From Yoonia sp. G8-12 (GTDB taxonomy: Bacteria > Pseudomonadota > Alphaproteobacteria > Rhodobacterales > Rhodobacteraceae), in assembly GCF_038443675.1 (NCBI RefSeq), contig NZ_CP151762.1, forward strand, positions 124,001-188,000: 64,000 nucleotides of DNA, given 5' to 3'. A program made the translations under genes and the position numbers. This document shows, piece after piece, positions 18,797 through 26,982 of this stretch; position 1 is the first letter of the stretch; each line of letters starts with the position of its first letter. The notes beneath the pieces were generated by a model. That model had not been told where the DNA came from. It was given only the letters and a program-made list of their open reading frames with translations, and made no database searches.

Positions 18797-19998
18797 CACA
18801 AGCGCCCGCGAAGACCAGCTATGATGTCGTGATCGTGGGTGGGGCGATGTACGGATCGTCCGTTGCATGGTTCCTCACGGATAATCCCGACTTCAACGGC
18901 TCCATCCTTGTTGTGGAACGCGACCCGACCTACGAATTCACATCGACCGCGCACACCAATTCGTGCATGCGCCAGCAATTCAGTGCGGCCATCAATGTAA
19001 AGGTGTCGCAGTTTGCGGCTGATTTCGTCAAAAACTTCCGCACGTACATGGGGGGCGATCCCCGTGTGCCGCAGGTTACCCTGCATAGTTTTGGCTACAT
19101 GTATCTTGCCGATAATGAAACCTTTGCGGCCACCTTGCGCGAAAGCCAGAAAGTGCAAGCTGCCTGTGGCGCGGGCACCAAGCATATGACGCGGGACGAG
19201 ATTGCCCGCGATTATCCGTTCTACCACCTCGACGATATTATTGCCGCGAACCACAACCTCGTTGACGAAGGCTATTTCGACGGCAATACGCTTTTTGACT
19301 GGTGGAAACGGTCGGCCAAAGAACGCGGTGTTGAGTACGTCGCGAATGAAGTGATCGCGATGAACCGCAACGCGGCGGGCACCAGGGTGGAAAACGTGAT
19401 CCTGAAATCCGGTCAGGTCATCAACTGCGGCACGGTCGTTAACGCCTCTGGCCCGCGCGCCGTTTTGACATCGCGGATGGCAGGGATCGAAATTCCGGTC
19501 GAGCCGCGCAAGCGTTATACGTTCATCTTTGAGGCGGAAAAGCCGCTTGATCGTGACCTGCCCCTGACGATTGATCCGTCAGGCGTACACATGCGCACCG
19601 ACGGGACATATTATCTTGCTGGCTGCCCGCCCGATGAAGACCCTGCCGTGGACTATGATGATTTTGTTCAGGATCATAGCATTTGGGAAGATAAGGTCTG
19701 GCCCATTTTGGCAATGCGTATTCCGCAATTCGAGGCGATCAAGCTGCGTAATTCATGGGCCGGTCACTATGCCTATAACACCTTCGATCAGAACGCCATT
19801 CTGGGGCCGCATACACAAGTTGAGAACTTCATCTTTGTAAACGGATTTTCCGGTCACGGATTTCAGCAATCGCCAGCAATGGGTCGTGGCACGGCTGAAC
19901 TCATTACCTATGGTGAATACCGCGCGCTGGACCTTAGCCCGTTCAATTATGAGCGGATTGAGACCGGCGAAAAGTTTGTTGAGAAGGCAGTGATATGA
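18793..19998 (+). CDS. FAD-dependent oxidoreductase (DAO / sarcosine-oxidase-like)
   Basis: The 401-residue product starts with a Rossmann dinucleotide-binding motif (YDVVIVGGAMYGSSVAWFL) and ends with the substrate/flavin segment FVNGFSGHGFQQSPAMGRGTAEL that is typical of D-amino-acid oxidase superfamily members such as sarcosine and glycine oxidases. It lies inside the hydantoinase operon with 4-bp overlaps on both sides, so it probably oxidises the amine or N-methyl amino acid released by HyuAB. No signal peptide is visible, so it is cytoplasmic. Confidence 0.88.
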   Translation: MTQAPAKTSYDVVIVGGAMYGSSVAWFLTDNPDFNGSILVVERDPTYEFTSTAHTNSCMRQQFSAAINVKVSQFAADFVKNFRTYMGGDPRVPQVTLHSFGYMYLADNETFAATLRESQKVQAACGAGTKHMTRDEIARDYPFYHLDDIIAANHNLVDEGYFDGNTLFDWWKRSAKERGVEYVANEVIAMNRNAAGTRVENVILKSGQVINCGTVVNASGPRAVLTSRMAGIEIPVEPRKRYTFIFEAEKPLDRDLPLTIDPSGVHMRTDGTYYLAGCPPDEDPAVDYDDFVQDHSIWEDKVWPILAMRIPQFEAIKLRNSWAGHYAYNTFDQNAILGPHTQVENFIFVNGFSGHGFQQSPAMGRGTAELITYGEYRALDLSPFNYERIETGEKFVEKAVI

Positions 19999-20779
19999 GA
20001 CTGGCCCCGAACGCCTTTCTTGCCGCCATCCGTGCAGGGCGCCCCCAAATTGGGCTGTGGATCAGTCTTGCGCATAATTACGCCGCCGAGGTGGTCGCAG
20101 GCGCAGGCTACGATTGGCTCTTGGTCGACATGGAACACGCGCCAAGTGATATGGCTACCGTGCTGGGCCAATTGCAGGCCATCGCATCACATGGATCAAC
20201 CGCCATCGTGCGCCCGCCTTGGAACGACACGGTGATGGTTAAACGCCTGTTGGACATAGGTGCGCCGGGGCTGCTGTTTCCGATGGTGCAATCGGTGCAA
20301 GAAGCACAGGCCGCCGTCGCCGCCTGCCGCTATCCGCCGCATGGCGTGCGGGGGTGGCCGGGTCCATTCGCGCCAACAACTTCGGGCGGATCACGGACTA
20401 TTACGCAAAAGCGGGCGACGAAACAGCCGTGCTCGTGCAGGTCGAAACCCGTGCTGCCGTGGCGCAGGCGCTGGAGATCGGTCAGGTAGATGGGGTGGAT
20501 GGTGTCTTCTTTGGGCCTGCCGATATTGCGGCTGATATGGGCCTTTTGGGCAAGCACATGTCGCAAGAGGTATGGGATGTGATCCTGCCTGCTGCGCGCA
20601 AGCTCATGGACGCGGGCATCCCTGTGGGCACATTGGTGACGGACCCTGCGTTTGCTGCGAAACTACTGGCTGATGGTTTCACGTTTGTGGCCTGCGGCAC
20701 GGATACAAATTTGCTGGCCAAAGGGGCCGATGCATTGCTGGCGCAGATGCGTGCGGCGACAAGAAAGGAAGACACATGA
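19995..20779 (+). pseudogene. HpcH/HpaI aldolase family protein, one-base frameshift
   Basis: A second class II pyruvate aldolase. The 5' part has LLVDMEHAPSDMATVLGQ, VRPPWNDTVMVKRLLDIGAPGLLFPMVQ and RYPPHGVRG; after a -1 shift it continues SIRANNFGRITDYY, VQVETRAAVAQALEI and FFGPADIAADMG, with the metal-binding Glu and Asp intact. The break is at a run of five G at 20350-20354; six would give a normal 261-residue enzyme. It overlaps the oxidase gene before and the epimerase after by 4 bp, an arrangement expected of a functional operon member. Confidence 0.88.
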
Positions 20780-21612
20780 AGAAACTTGTTCTCACAGGGG
20801 CCGCAGGCCGTCTTGGATCATACCTGCGCGAACCGCTAACAAAGATGTGCGATGAACTGGTCTCGACAGATCTGGCCGATGATATCGGCACGCTTTATCC
20901 AGGCGAAAGCTATGTGAAGGCGGATCTTGCCAGCCTCGATGCGATGCTTGAGGTGATTAAAGATGCCGATATGGTCGTCCATTTTGGCGCGATCGGGGAT
21001 GAGGCCGCTTGGGACGACATCCTGCAATCCAACATCATCGGGGCATATAATGTGTGGGAGGCCGCATATCGTTGCGGCGTCAAGCGGGTGGTCTATGCAA
21101 GCTCGGTCCATGCGGTGGGCATGCACAAGAAGACCGACACCATCGGTCTTGATGCGCCGCACCGCCCCGACACGTACTATGGTCTGGCCAAGTGTTTTAG
21201 CGAAGACCTTGCCAGCCTTTATTGGGATAAACGCGGGATCGAGAGCGTGTGCATGCGCATCTTTTCCTGTGCGCAGGCCAATAACGCGCGCAGCATCGGC
21301 ACATGGTTGTCCTATGACGATCTGATCCATCTGGTGGAACGCTCCATTGATAGCCCCGTTGTTGGATTCACGGTCGTCTACGGTATTTCCAACAATGACC
21401 GTGCGGTGGTCGATAACAGCAAGGCCGGGCATCTGGGTTATCGCCCCAAAGACAACGCCGAGGTTTTCGCCAAAGAGGTTTTCGCGGATACACCACCGCT
21501 CGACAACAAGGACTTGGCGAACCTGTGTATCGGCGGTCCATTCGCGACGGTGGAACTGGGCAACTCTGGCGTCGCGGCGCTGGGCGTCGTGGACGACCGC
21601 AAGGAAACCTAG
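20776..21612 (+). CDS. NAD-dependent epimerase/dehydratase, uronate-dehydrogenase-like
   Basis: This 278-residue extended short-chain dehydrogenase has the NAD-binding LTGAAGRLGSYLR at the N terminus, MVVHFGAIGDEAAW, the serine segment VYASSVHAVGMH and the catalytic pair in TYYGLAKCFSEDL. Its closest recognisable type is uronate dehydrogenase, which oxidises uronic acids to lactones. In this operon it could act on a sugar acid or on a hydroxy acid released by the aldolase. It is the last gene of the operon; its stop overlaps the end of the convergent transporter gene by 4 bp. Confidence 0.87.
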   Translation: MKKLVLTGAAGRLGSYLREPLTKMCDELVSTDLADDIGTLYPGESYVKADLASLDAMLEVIKDADMVVHFGAIGDEAAWDDILQSNIIGAYNVWEAAYRCGVKRVVYASSVHAVGMHKKTDTIGLDAPHRPDTYYGLAKCFSEDLASLYWDKRGIESVCMRIFSCAQANNARSIGTWLSYDDLIHLVERSIDSPVVGFTVVYGISNNDRAVVDNSKAGHLGYRPKDNAEVFAKEVFADTPPLDNKDLANLCIGGPFATVELGNSGVAALGVVDDRKET

Positions 21613-22034
21613 ACCTTCCGCCCCTGCGCGACCCACATTCCCGCAAGGATCAACGCGACCCCCAAGGCGCGCGCCCAAAGATTGCCGGGCGCGCCCATAA
21701 TGATATCCAGCACGACGCCGGAAATCATTTGCCCTGCGATGATCAAAAGGGCTGTTTGTGCGGCCCCGATCCGCGCAATGAGCCAGCTTCCTGCGGCAAT
21801 AAAGACTACGCCCACGATCCCGCCCAAATAGGCCCACCAAGGTGCGGCGGCGGGTGTACCGGCGAAAAGCCCGCCGACAGCCAAGGCAACACAGGTGATA
21901 AAGACCAAGCCGACCAGATGGTTCCAGAACGAGGATTCCATTGCCGAGGTCGATAAAGCCAGCCGCCCGTTAATCTGGCGGCTGAGCGAAACAAGGACAC
22001 CCGCAAGAATGGCAAGGGTGGCGAACCAGATCAT
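21609..22034 (-). CDS. DMT-family transporter half (DUF606/YdcZ-like), second of pair
   Basis: A 141-residue membrane protein with about five hydrophobic helices, of the DUF606 drug/metabolite-transporter half-size type (AILAGVLVSLSRQINGRLA ... FWNHLVGLVFI). Its start overlaps the end of an upstream paralogue by 4 bp, so the two are coupled and may form a heterodimeric transporter in which the halves have opposite orientation. It converges on the catabolic operon and might export or import a related metabolite, which is only inference from position. Confidence 0.85.
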   Translation of the reverse strand: MIWFATLAILAGVLVSLSRQINGRLALSTSAMESSFWNHLVGLVFITCVALAVGGLFAGTPAAAPWWAYLGGIVGVVFIAAGSWLIARIGAAQTALLIIAGQMISGVVLDIIMGAPGNLWARALGVALILAGMWVAQGRKV

Positions 22035-22513
22035 GTACTGCTGCCGAAGAAGATCAGGATCAGGCTGCCAGCGATGATCAAACCTAACGCAACAAAATCC
22101 CGCCGTACCGGCATCCGCTGTGGCAGGCCGAAAAGGCCGCGGATATCGGCCAAAAGGCTAAAGGCCATCTGCCCAGCCAATCCCAGCGCGATAGTCCCAG
22201 ACAAGGCCAGCGCCGAGTTCAATGTTGCCGAGGTCAGCATGACGGTGACTGCACCCGACACGCCGCCCAGATAAACCCAAAGGGGTGGGCGGGCGATCTG
22301 TGCGCGCTTTGGTCTGAGGACCAGCAAGAACAAGATCGCTGCAAAAGTTCCCGTCAAATGGGGCACCCAAGACGCAAAGAAGAGCGATCCATAGGCCGCC
22401 AAGGTGCCATTAAAGAGAACCATCAAAGACAACAGTCCGCCCGCACCAAAGGCTGCGGCGAAATGCAGTGGATGATTTGAAAGTTCGGGCTGCGACATAG
22501 CCGCAGATGTCAC
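22031..22513 (-). CDS. DMT-family transporter half (DUF606/YdcZ-like), first of pair
   Basis: The 160-residue product has an N-terminal extension and then five hydrophobic segments including AAFGAGGLLSLMVLFNGTLAAYGSLFFASW and SATLNSALALSGTIALGLAGQMAFSLL. It is related to, but clearly different from, the overlapping downstream half. Paired DUF606 genes are known in many bacteria. No substrate can be assigned. Confidence 0.85.
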   Translation of the reverse strand: MTSAAMSQPELSNHPLHFAAAFGAGGLLSLMVLFNGTLAAYGSLFFASWVPHLTGTFAAILFLLVLRPKRAQIARPPLWVYLGGVSGAVTVMLTSATLNSALALSGTIALGLAGQMAFSLLADIRGLFGLPQRMPVRRDFVALGLIIAGSLILIFFGSST

Positions 22514-22516
22514 TCT

Positions 22517-22945
22517 TTAGACGCGGGAACGCAATTGCTGTTGGCGCTTTATCGCACCAAAATGTTGCTTCGGCCGATCTGGGCGCGACGATTTGATGTC
22601 GCGCAGTTTGCCAATCAACACGCGCCCCGCCTTCGCAAGCCCGTAAGACGCATAGCGCGACATCCAGGAGGGAAGCATTTCAACACCGTGGGCATGCAGG
22701 ACCATCTTCTTTTCGTGCGCTGTCAGCTGATCAAAAGGAACCTCACATGTCGCCCTGCGCATCAGGTCAACGCATAGCACCATCAGGCTCTGTTCTGTCT
22801 CATCGTGGGTTGGGGCAGCAAAAGTTGAGTTGTACCGGTCAGCTAATCCGATATTCAGCTGGGCGAAGCGACGCCGCACCAACCGATGACCGAACAGCCA
22901 GATTGCCACAACACTGACGAACAACAACAAAATACTCAATGACAT
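22517..22945 (-). CDS. Hypothetical protein with one N-terminal membrane helix
   Basis: The 142-residue product begins with a single hydrophobic helix (MSLSILLLFVSVVAIWLF) followed by a basic, soluble region with SLMVLCVDLMRRATC and a strongly positive C terminus (KSSRPDRPKQ ... KRQQQLRSRV). I do not recognise a family. The ATG at 22945 is preferred; a GTG directly before it is also possible. It stops 3 bp before the DUF606 pair and reads in the same direction, so they may be cotranscribed. Confidence 0.6.
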   Translation of the reverse strand: MSLSILLLFVSVVAIWLFGHRLVRRRFAQLNIGLADRYNSTFAAPTHDETEQSLMVLCVDLMRRATCEVPFDQLTAHEKKMVLHAHGVEMLPSWMSRYASYGLAKAGRVLIGKLRDIKSSRPDRPKQHFGAIKRQQQLRSRV

Positions 22946-23064
22946 CACCGATCCATTTTACTGCCCCATCATACTGCATATTGTATTCCTTTGTCGAGAA
23001 TTCGTCTTAATTAGTACATTCCCGAGCCGTTCAGATAACACAAGATGAATACGTCGTTTCGTCG

Positions 23065-23092
23065 TTGACACGCTATCTATCCGCTTTATAAG
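23065..23092 (+). promoter_or_regulatory. Sigma-70 type promoter of rpsD
   Basis: TTGACA at 23065-23070 and TATAAG at 23087-23092, separated by 16 bp, give a strong vegetative promoter. Transcription from here would leave a leader of about 100 nt before rpsD containing a CCCCGG/CCGGGG hairpin. Such leaders are often used by S4 for autoregulation, which is only a possibility here. Confidence 0.65.
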
Positions 23093-23199
23093 CCGCACAT
23101 TCATTGGTGTTGGTGGACCGCGCAAGCGGAACCCTGTCGCCCCGGCAAAATCCGGGGAAAGGACAACGCCCTTCGCAATATAAAGAAGGAGATCAGCGT

Positions 23200-23820
23200 A
23201 TGACTAAACGTACCGCTGCCAAGTACAAAATTGACCGCCGGATGGGCGAAAACATCTGGGGTCGTCCAAAGTCACCTGTTAACCGTCGTGAATATGGCCC
23301 CGGCCAGCACGGTCAGCGTCGCAAGGGCAAACTGTCCGACTTCGGTACACAGCTGCGCGCAAAGCAGAAGCTGAAGGGTTACTATGGCGATCTGACAGAA
23401 AAGCAGTTCCGCCGCATCTACGGCGAAGCCGAGCGTGTCAAAGGCGATACCGGTGAAAACCTCATCGGTCTGCTCGAGCGTCGTTTGGACGCCGTTGTTT
23501 ACCGCGCCAAGTTCGTACCAACCGTTTTTGCGGCCCGCCAGTTCGTAAACCACGGCCACGTCACAGTGAACGGTCAGCGCGTGAACATCCCGTCTTACCG
23601 CGTGAAAGAAGGCGACGTGATCGAAGTGCGCCAGAAGTCCAAGCAACTTGAGCTGGTCTTGGTTGCATCGCAACTGCCAGAGCGCGATGTGCCTGACTAT
23701 ATGGACGTCGACCATAACAAGATGACAGCGACCTTCGTGCGCACACCGGGCCTTGGCGATGTGCCATATCCGGTCACGATGGAACCAAACCTCGTCGTCG
23801 AATTCTACGCCAAGAACTAA
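23200..23820 (+). CDS. rpsD: 30S ribosomal protein S4
   Basis: The 206-residue product is a normal S4: N-terminal MTKRTAAKYKIDRRMGENIWG, the RREYGPGQHGQRR segment, and a central S4 RNA-binding domain (RLDAVVYRAKFVPTVFAARQFVNHGHVTVNGQ). S4 initiates assembly of the small subunit on 16S rRNA. The ATG at 23200 follows a strong AGAAGGAGAT; an in-frame ATG-less extension to 23104 is leader, not protein. The gene is monocistronic, with its own promoter and a terminator directly after it. Confidence 0.99.
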   Translation: MTKRTAAKYKIDRRMGENIWGRPKSPVNRREYGPGQHGQRRKGKLSDFGTQLRAKQKLKGYYGDLTEKQFRRIYGEAERVKGDTGENLIGLLERRLDAVVYRAKFVPTVFAARQFVNHGHVTVNGQRVNIPSYRVKEGDVIEVRQKSKQLELVLVASQLPERDVPDYMDVDHNKMTATFVRTPGLGDVPYPVTMEPNLVVEFYAKN

Positions 23821-23862
23821 TCTTTGCGTTCATCCGGCGACACGCCGGAGCACGATTTTGAA

Positions 23863-23888
23863 GCCGCTCCAATCTGGAGCGGCTTTTT
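23863..23888 (+). terminator. Rho-independent terminator of rpsD
   Basis: A perfect 8-bp stem GCCGCTCC / GGAGCGGC with loop AATCT is followed directly by TTTTT. It lies 43 bp after the rpsD stop and before hisC. Confidence 0.92.
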
Positions 23889-23969
23889 CATTTCCAAGGC
23901 CCACCTACGCACTGGCTTTGCATCTTGCAGGGCGATAGAACGGGCGAAACGAGACGGGAACGGATTTTC

Positions 23970-25055
23970 ATGGCTGACGGCATTCAACCCCAACCAGGCA
24001 TTATGGACATCGCGCTTTACAAAGGCGGCGAGTCGCATTTGGACGGCGTCAGCAATGTGCTCAAGCTGTCGTCAAACGAAAACCCTTTGGGGCCAAGTGA
24101 TGCCGCGCGCGAAGCGATCGCGCGGGCGTCCCACGATCTGCACCGCTATCCACCAACCGATCATACCAAACTCCGCACCGCGATTGCAGAGGTCTGGGGC
24201 GTTGACGCCGAACGTGTCTTCTGCGGTGTGGGGTCCGGCGATGTTCTGAAACTTCTGGCCGAAGCCTATGCCGGCCCCGGTGATGAGGTTGTCTTTACCG
24301 AGCACGGGTTTTCCATGTACCCGATCTATGCACACGCCTGCGGTGCGACGCCCGTTGTGGTTGCCGAAAATGAGCGTGTCGTTGATGTGGATGCGATCCT
24401 CGCGGCCTGCACCGACAAAACCAAACTTGTCTTTATCGCAAATCCGGCCAACCCCACCGGCACAATGATCGGCAGTGCAGAGGTGGCACGACTTGCCGCG
24501 GGATTGCCTGCGCAGGCGCTTTTGGTGCTCGACGGCGCCTATGCGGAATTTGTCGATGGGTTTGATGCGGGCAAAGCCTTGGTCGAAGCGCGGCAAAACG
24601 TGTTCATGTCGCGGACTTTCTCCAAGATTTATGGGCTGGGCGGGATGCGCGTTGGCTGGGGCTATGGACCACAAACCATCATTGACGTGCTGAACCGCAT
24701 CAGAGGGCCGTTCAATTTGTCCACAGTGGCACTCGCGGCGGCAGAGGCGGCTGTACGTGACACGGCACATACTGAAAAATGCCGCGTTGAGAATGCCAAA
24801 TGGCGCGACTGGCTGGCCAATGCGCTGGCGGAACTTGGTGTGCCGTCCGACACGTCCACAGCCAATTTCATCCTTGCCCGCTTTGCAGATGAGGCTGAGG
24901 CGACAGCCTGCGACAATCACCTGCGCGACAATGGAATCATCGTCCGGCGCGTCGCGGGCTATGGGCTGCCGCATTGTTTGAGAATTACCATCGGTGATGA
25001 AAGCGCCTGTCGCCGCGTGGCCCATGCGATTGCGCAGTTCAAAGGGGCCAAGTGA
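23970..25055 (+). CDS. hisC: Histidinol-phosphate aminotransferase
   Basis: A class I/II PLP aminotransferase of 361 residues with the HisC marks LKLSSNENPLGPS near the N terminus, the PLP-lysine segment SRTFSKIYGLGGMRVGW and a C-terminal RRVAGYGLPHCLRITIG. It converts imidazole-acetol phosphate to histidinol phosphate, and in alphaproteobacteria the enzyme is commonly also used for aromatic amino acids. Direct coupling to tyrA supports an aromatic role here. The ATG at 23970 fits the family; an upstream in-frame ATG at 23925 adds a charged unrelated stretch. Confidence 0.93.
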   Translation: MADGIQPQPGIMDIALYKGGESHLDGVSNVLKLSSNENPLGPSDAAREAIARASHDLHRYPPTDHTKLRTAIAEVWGVDAERVFCGVGSGDVLKLLAEAYAGPGDEVVFTEHGFSMYPIYAHACGATPVVVAENERVVDVDAILAACTDKTKLVFIANPANPTGTMIGSAEVARLAAGLPAQALLVLDGAYAEFVDGFDAGKALVEARQNVFMSRTFSKIYGLGGMRVGWGYGPQTIIDVLNRIRGPFNLSTVALAAAEAAVRDTAHTEKCRVENAKWRDWLANALAELGVPSDTSTANFILARFADEAEATACDNHLRDNGIIVRRVAGYGLPHCLRITIGDESACRRVAHAIAQFKGAK

Positions 25056-25978
25056 TGGCCCAGATTTACGACCGCGTCGCGCTCATTGGGCTTGGTCTGA
25101 TTGCATCATCCATGTGCCACGCGATGCGGCGTGCAGGGCTTGCGGGCGAAATCGTGGGCTACGCGCGTTCCGCCGAAACACGGCATACGGCGCGCGAGAT
25201 CGGGTTGTGCGATCATATCTACGACACGGCGGCAGAAGCGGCCAAGGACGCTGACCTTGTGGTGCTTTGCGTGCCGGTGGGTGCGATGGAAAGCGTCGCG
25301 CAAGAGATTGGGCCGTTTCTGAAGCAAGGTGCCACGGTCAGCGATGTAGGCTCGGTCAAACGCACGGTGATTGAGGCCGTCGGTCCGCATATCCCCGAAG
25401 GCGTGCATTTTGTCCCCGCACACCCGCTGGCAGGCACCGAACATTCAGGGCCGCGCTCTGGCTTTGCGGAGCTTTTTGACAACCGTTTTTGCATCATCGT
25501 CCCTGTCGAGGGGACAGATCGCGCCGCGATTGACCGGCTCATTGATCTGTGGCGCGGCATGGGTGCGTTGATCGATGAAATGGACGCCGAGCATCACGAT
25601 CTGGTGCTTGCCGTAACCAGCCACACACCACACTTGATTGCTTACACGATGGTCGGGGTGGCCGACGATCTGCGCCGTGTGACCGATAGCGAAGTCATTA
25701 AATACTCTGCCGCCGGTTTTCGCGATTTCACCCGCATCGCGGCCTCTGACCCTGTGATGTGGCGCGATGTGTTCTTGAACAACAAAGAGGCGACGCTGGA
25801 AATCCTCGGGCGGTTCACAGAAGAATTGTTCGCGCTGCAACGTGCCATCCGCCAAGGTGACGGTGATCATTTGCATGATTACTTCACCCGCACGCGTGCA
25901 ATCCGGCGCGGCATTATTGAAGCGGGCCAGGATACGGACGCGCCGGACTTTGGCCGCGTGAAGGCACGCAAAGAGTGA
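25055..25978 (+). CDS. tyrA: Prephenate/arogenate dehydrogenase family protein
   Basis: The 307-residue product has an N-terminal NAD(P)-binding fold (VALIGLGLIASSMCHAMRRAG), the DVGSVKRTVIEAV strand, the catalytic-region VPAHPLAGTEHSGP and the helical HDLVLAVTSHTPHLIAY segment of TyrA proteins. It makes 4-hydroxyphenylpyruvate or tyrosine from prephenate or arogenate. The ATG at 25055 overlaps the hisC stop by one base (TGATG). It overlaps the start of the following extensin-like gene by 4 bp. Confidence 0.93.
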   Translation: MAQIYDRVALIGLGLIASSMCHAMRRAGLAGEIVGYARSAETRHTAREIGLCDHIYDTAAEAAKDADLVVLCVPVGAMESVAQEIGPFLKQGATVSDVGSVKRTVIEAVGPHIPEGVHFVPAHPLAGTEHSGPRSGFAELFDNRFCIIVPVEGTDRAAIDRLIDLWRGMGALIDEMDAEHHDLVLAVTSHTPHLIAYTMVGVADDLRRVTDSEVIKYSAAGFRDFTRIAASDPVMWRDVFLNNKEATLEILGRFTEELFALQRAIRQGDGDHLHDYFTRTRAIRRGIIEAGQDTDAPDFGRVKARKE

Positions 25979-26795
25979 AACGCTGGGCGATCTTTTGTAT
26001 CGCCATGGTCATTTCCGGCCCTCTGCTGGCACAGGATCTCATTCGTCCCGTGGCACGTCCTGCGTCTGAGTCGCAGCCGGAGAATATCGTGAGGCCTGTG
26101 TCGCGCCCATCCGAGCGCCCGCATCTGGAACATGGCGCACAGACCCGGGCCCTGTTCCGCGCTGAACGCAATCTTTTCGCCTTCAGCCCCAATGCCGTCG
26201 CGCGCTCGCAACGGCCTTTGCTACGCCCCGCATCAATCGAAGCCGCCGCCCAGGCGCGTCGTCTTGCACGGGCGCGCGGGCAGGTTTGCGGCGATCCCGC
26301 GATCCAGGGTACGGTGATTGGCACGGTAAATGGGGCAGGCGCCTGCGGTGTTGAGGGCGCGGTGAAATTAAGGTCAGTGGCCGGTGTCACGCTCAAGTCG
26401 CAGCCGACGATTGATTGCCGTACGGCGCGTGCCTTGAAAACATGGGTAGAACGGGGGTTTTGCCAGCGGTCGGGTCTGAAGGGGGCGGGGTGTCGTCGTT
26501 ACGTGTCGTGTCGCACTATGCCTGCCGCACGCGCAATAACCAGCCAGGTGGCCGCTTATCTGAGCATGCCTTCGGGCGGGCCATTGATATCGCAGGCATC
26601 CAGTTGCGTGATGGCAGCGAGATGACGCTGCTGACCGATTGGAATTCGGCCGACGATGGCGCGCAATTGCGGCAGATGTGGCGCGCGGCTTGCGGCCCAT
26701 TCGGCACTGTGCTCGGCCCCGAGGCCAACCGCTTTCACCGTGATCACTTTCATTTCGATACCGCACGCTATCGCAGCGGGTCCTACTGCCGCTAA
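25975..26795 (+). pseudogene. Extensin-like C-terminal domain protein (exported), one-base frameshift
   Basis: A signal peptide (MKRWAIFCIAMVISGPLLAQ) and a Pro/Arg-rich linker (IRPVARPASES ... IVRPVSRPSERP) precede an extensin-like C-terminal domain, which in this family resembles D-Ala-D-Ala carboxypeptidase/L-Ala-D-Glu peptidase folds (SEHAFGRAIDIAGI, FHRDHFHFDTARYR). The domain is split: TWVERG near 26452 continues as VLPAVGSEGGGVSSLRV in the -1 frame. The run of five G at 26453-26457 would restore a 273-residue protein if it were six. The GTG start overlaps the tyrA stop (GTGA). Confidence 0.85.
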
Positions 26796-26798
26796 TCG

Positions 26799-26815
26799 GC
26801 ACGAAGTCGTGCTTT
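26799..26815 (+). terminator. Weak hairpin terminator candidate after the extensin-like gene
   Basis: GCACGA and TCGTGC form a 6-bp stem with a 2-base loop, followed by only TTT. It lies 4 bp after the stop at 26795 and before the ileS leader. The short T tract makes it a weak candidate. Confidence 0.35.
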
Positions 26816-26982
26816 ACCCTTTTGAATGCCGCGCCTATAAGCAGGCTTATGTTGCGGCAGATGATCATAAGCATTATTTGCCCGGCGGCCTGAAACCTTT
26901 CACGCCTGCCGGGAAAAGGTGTCAGCGTGTGCGCACCGATCCAACGCGATAATTCCAAATGACTGCTTGAAGGACGCCACCC

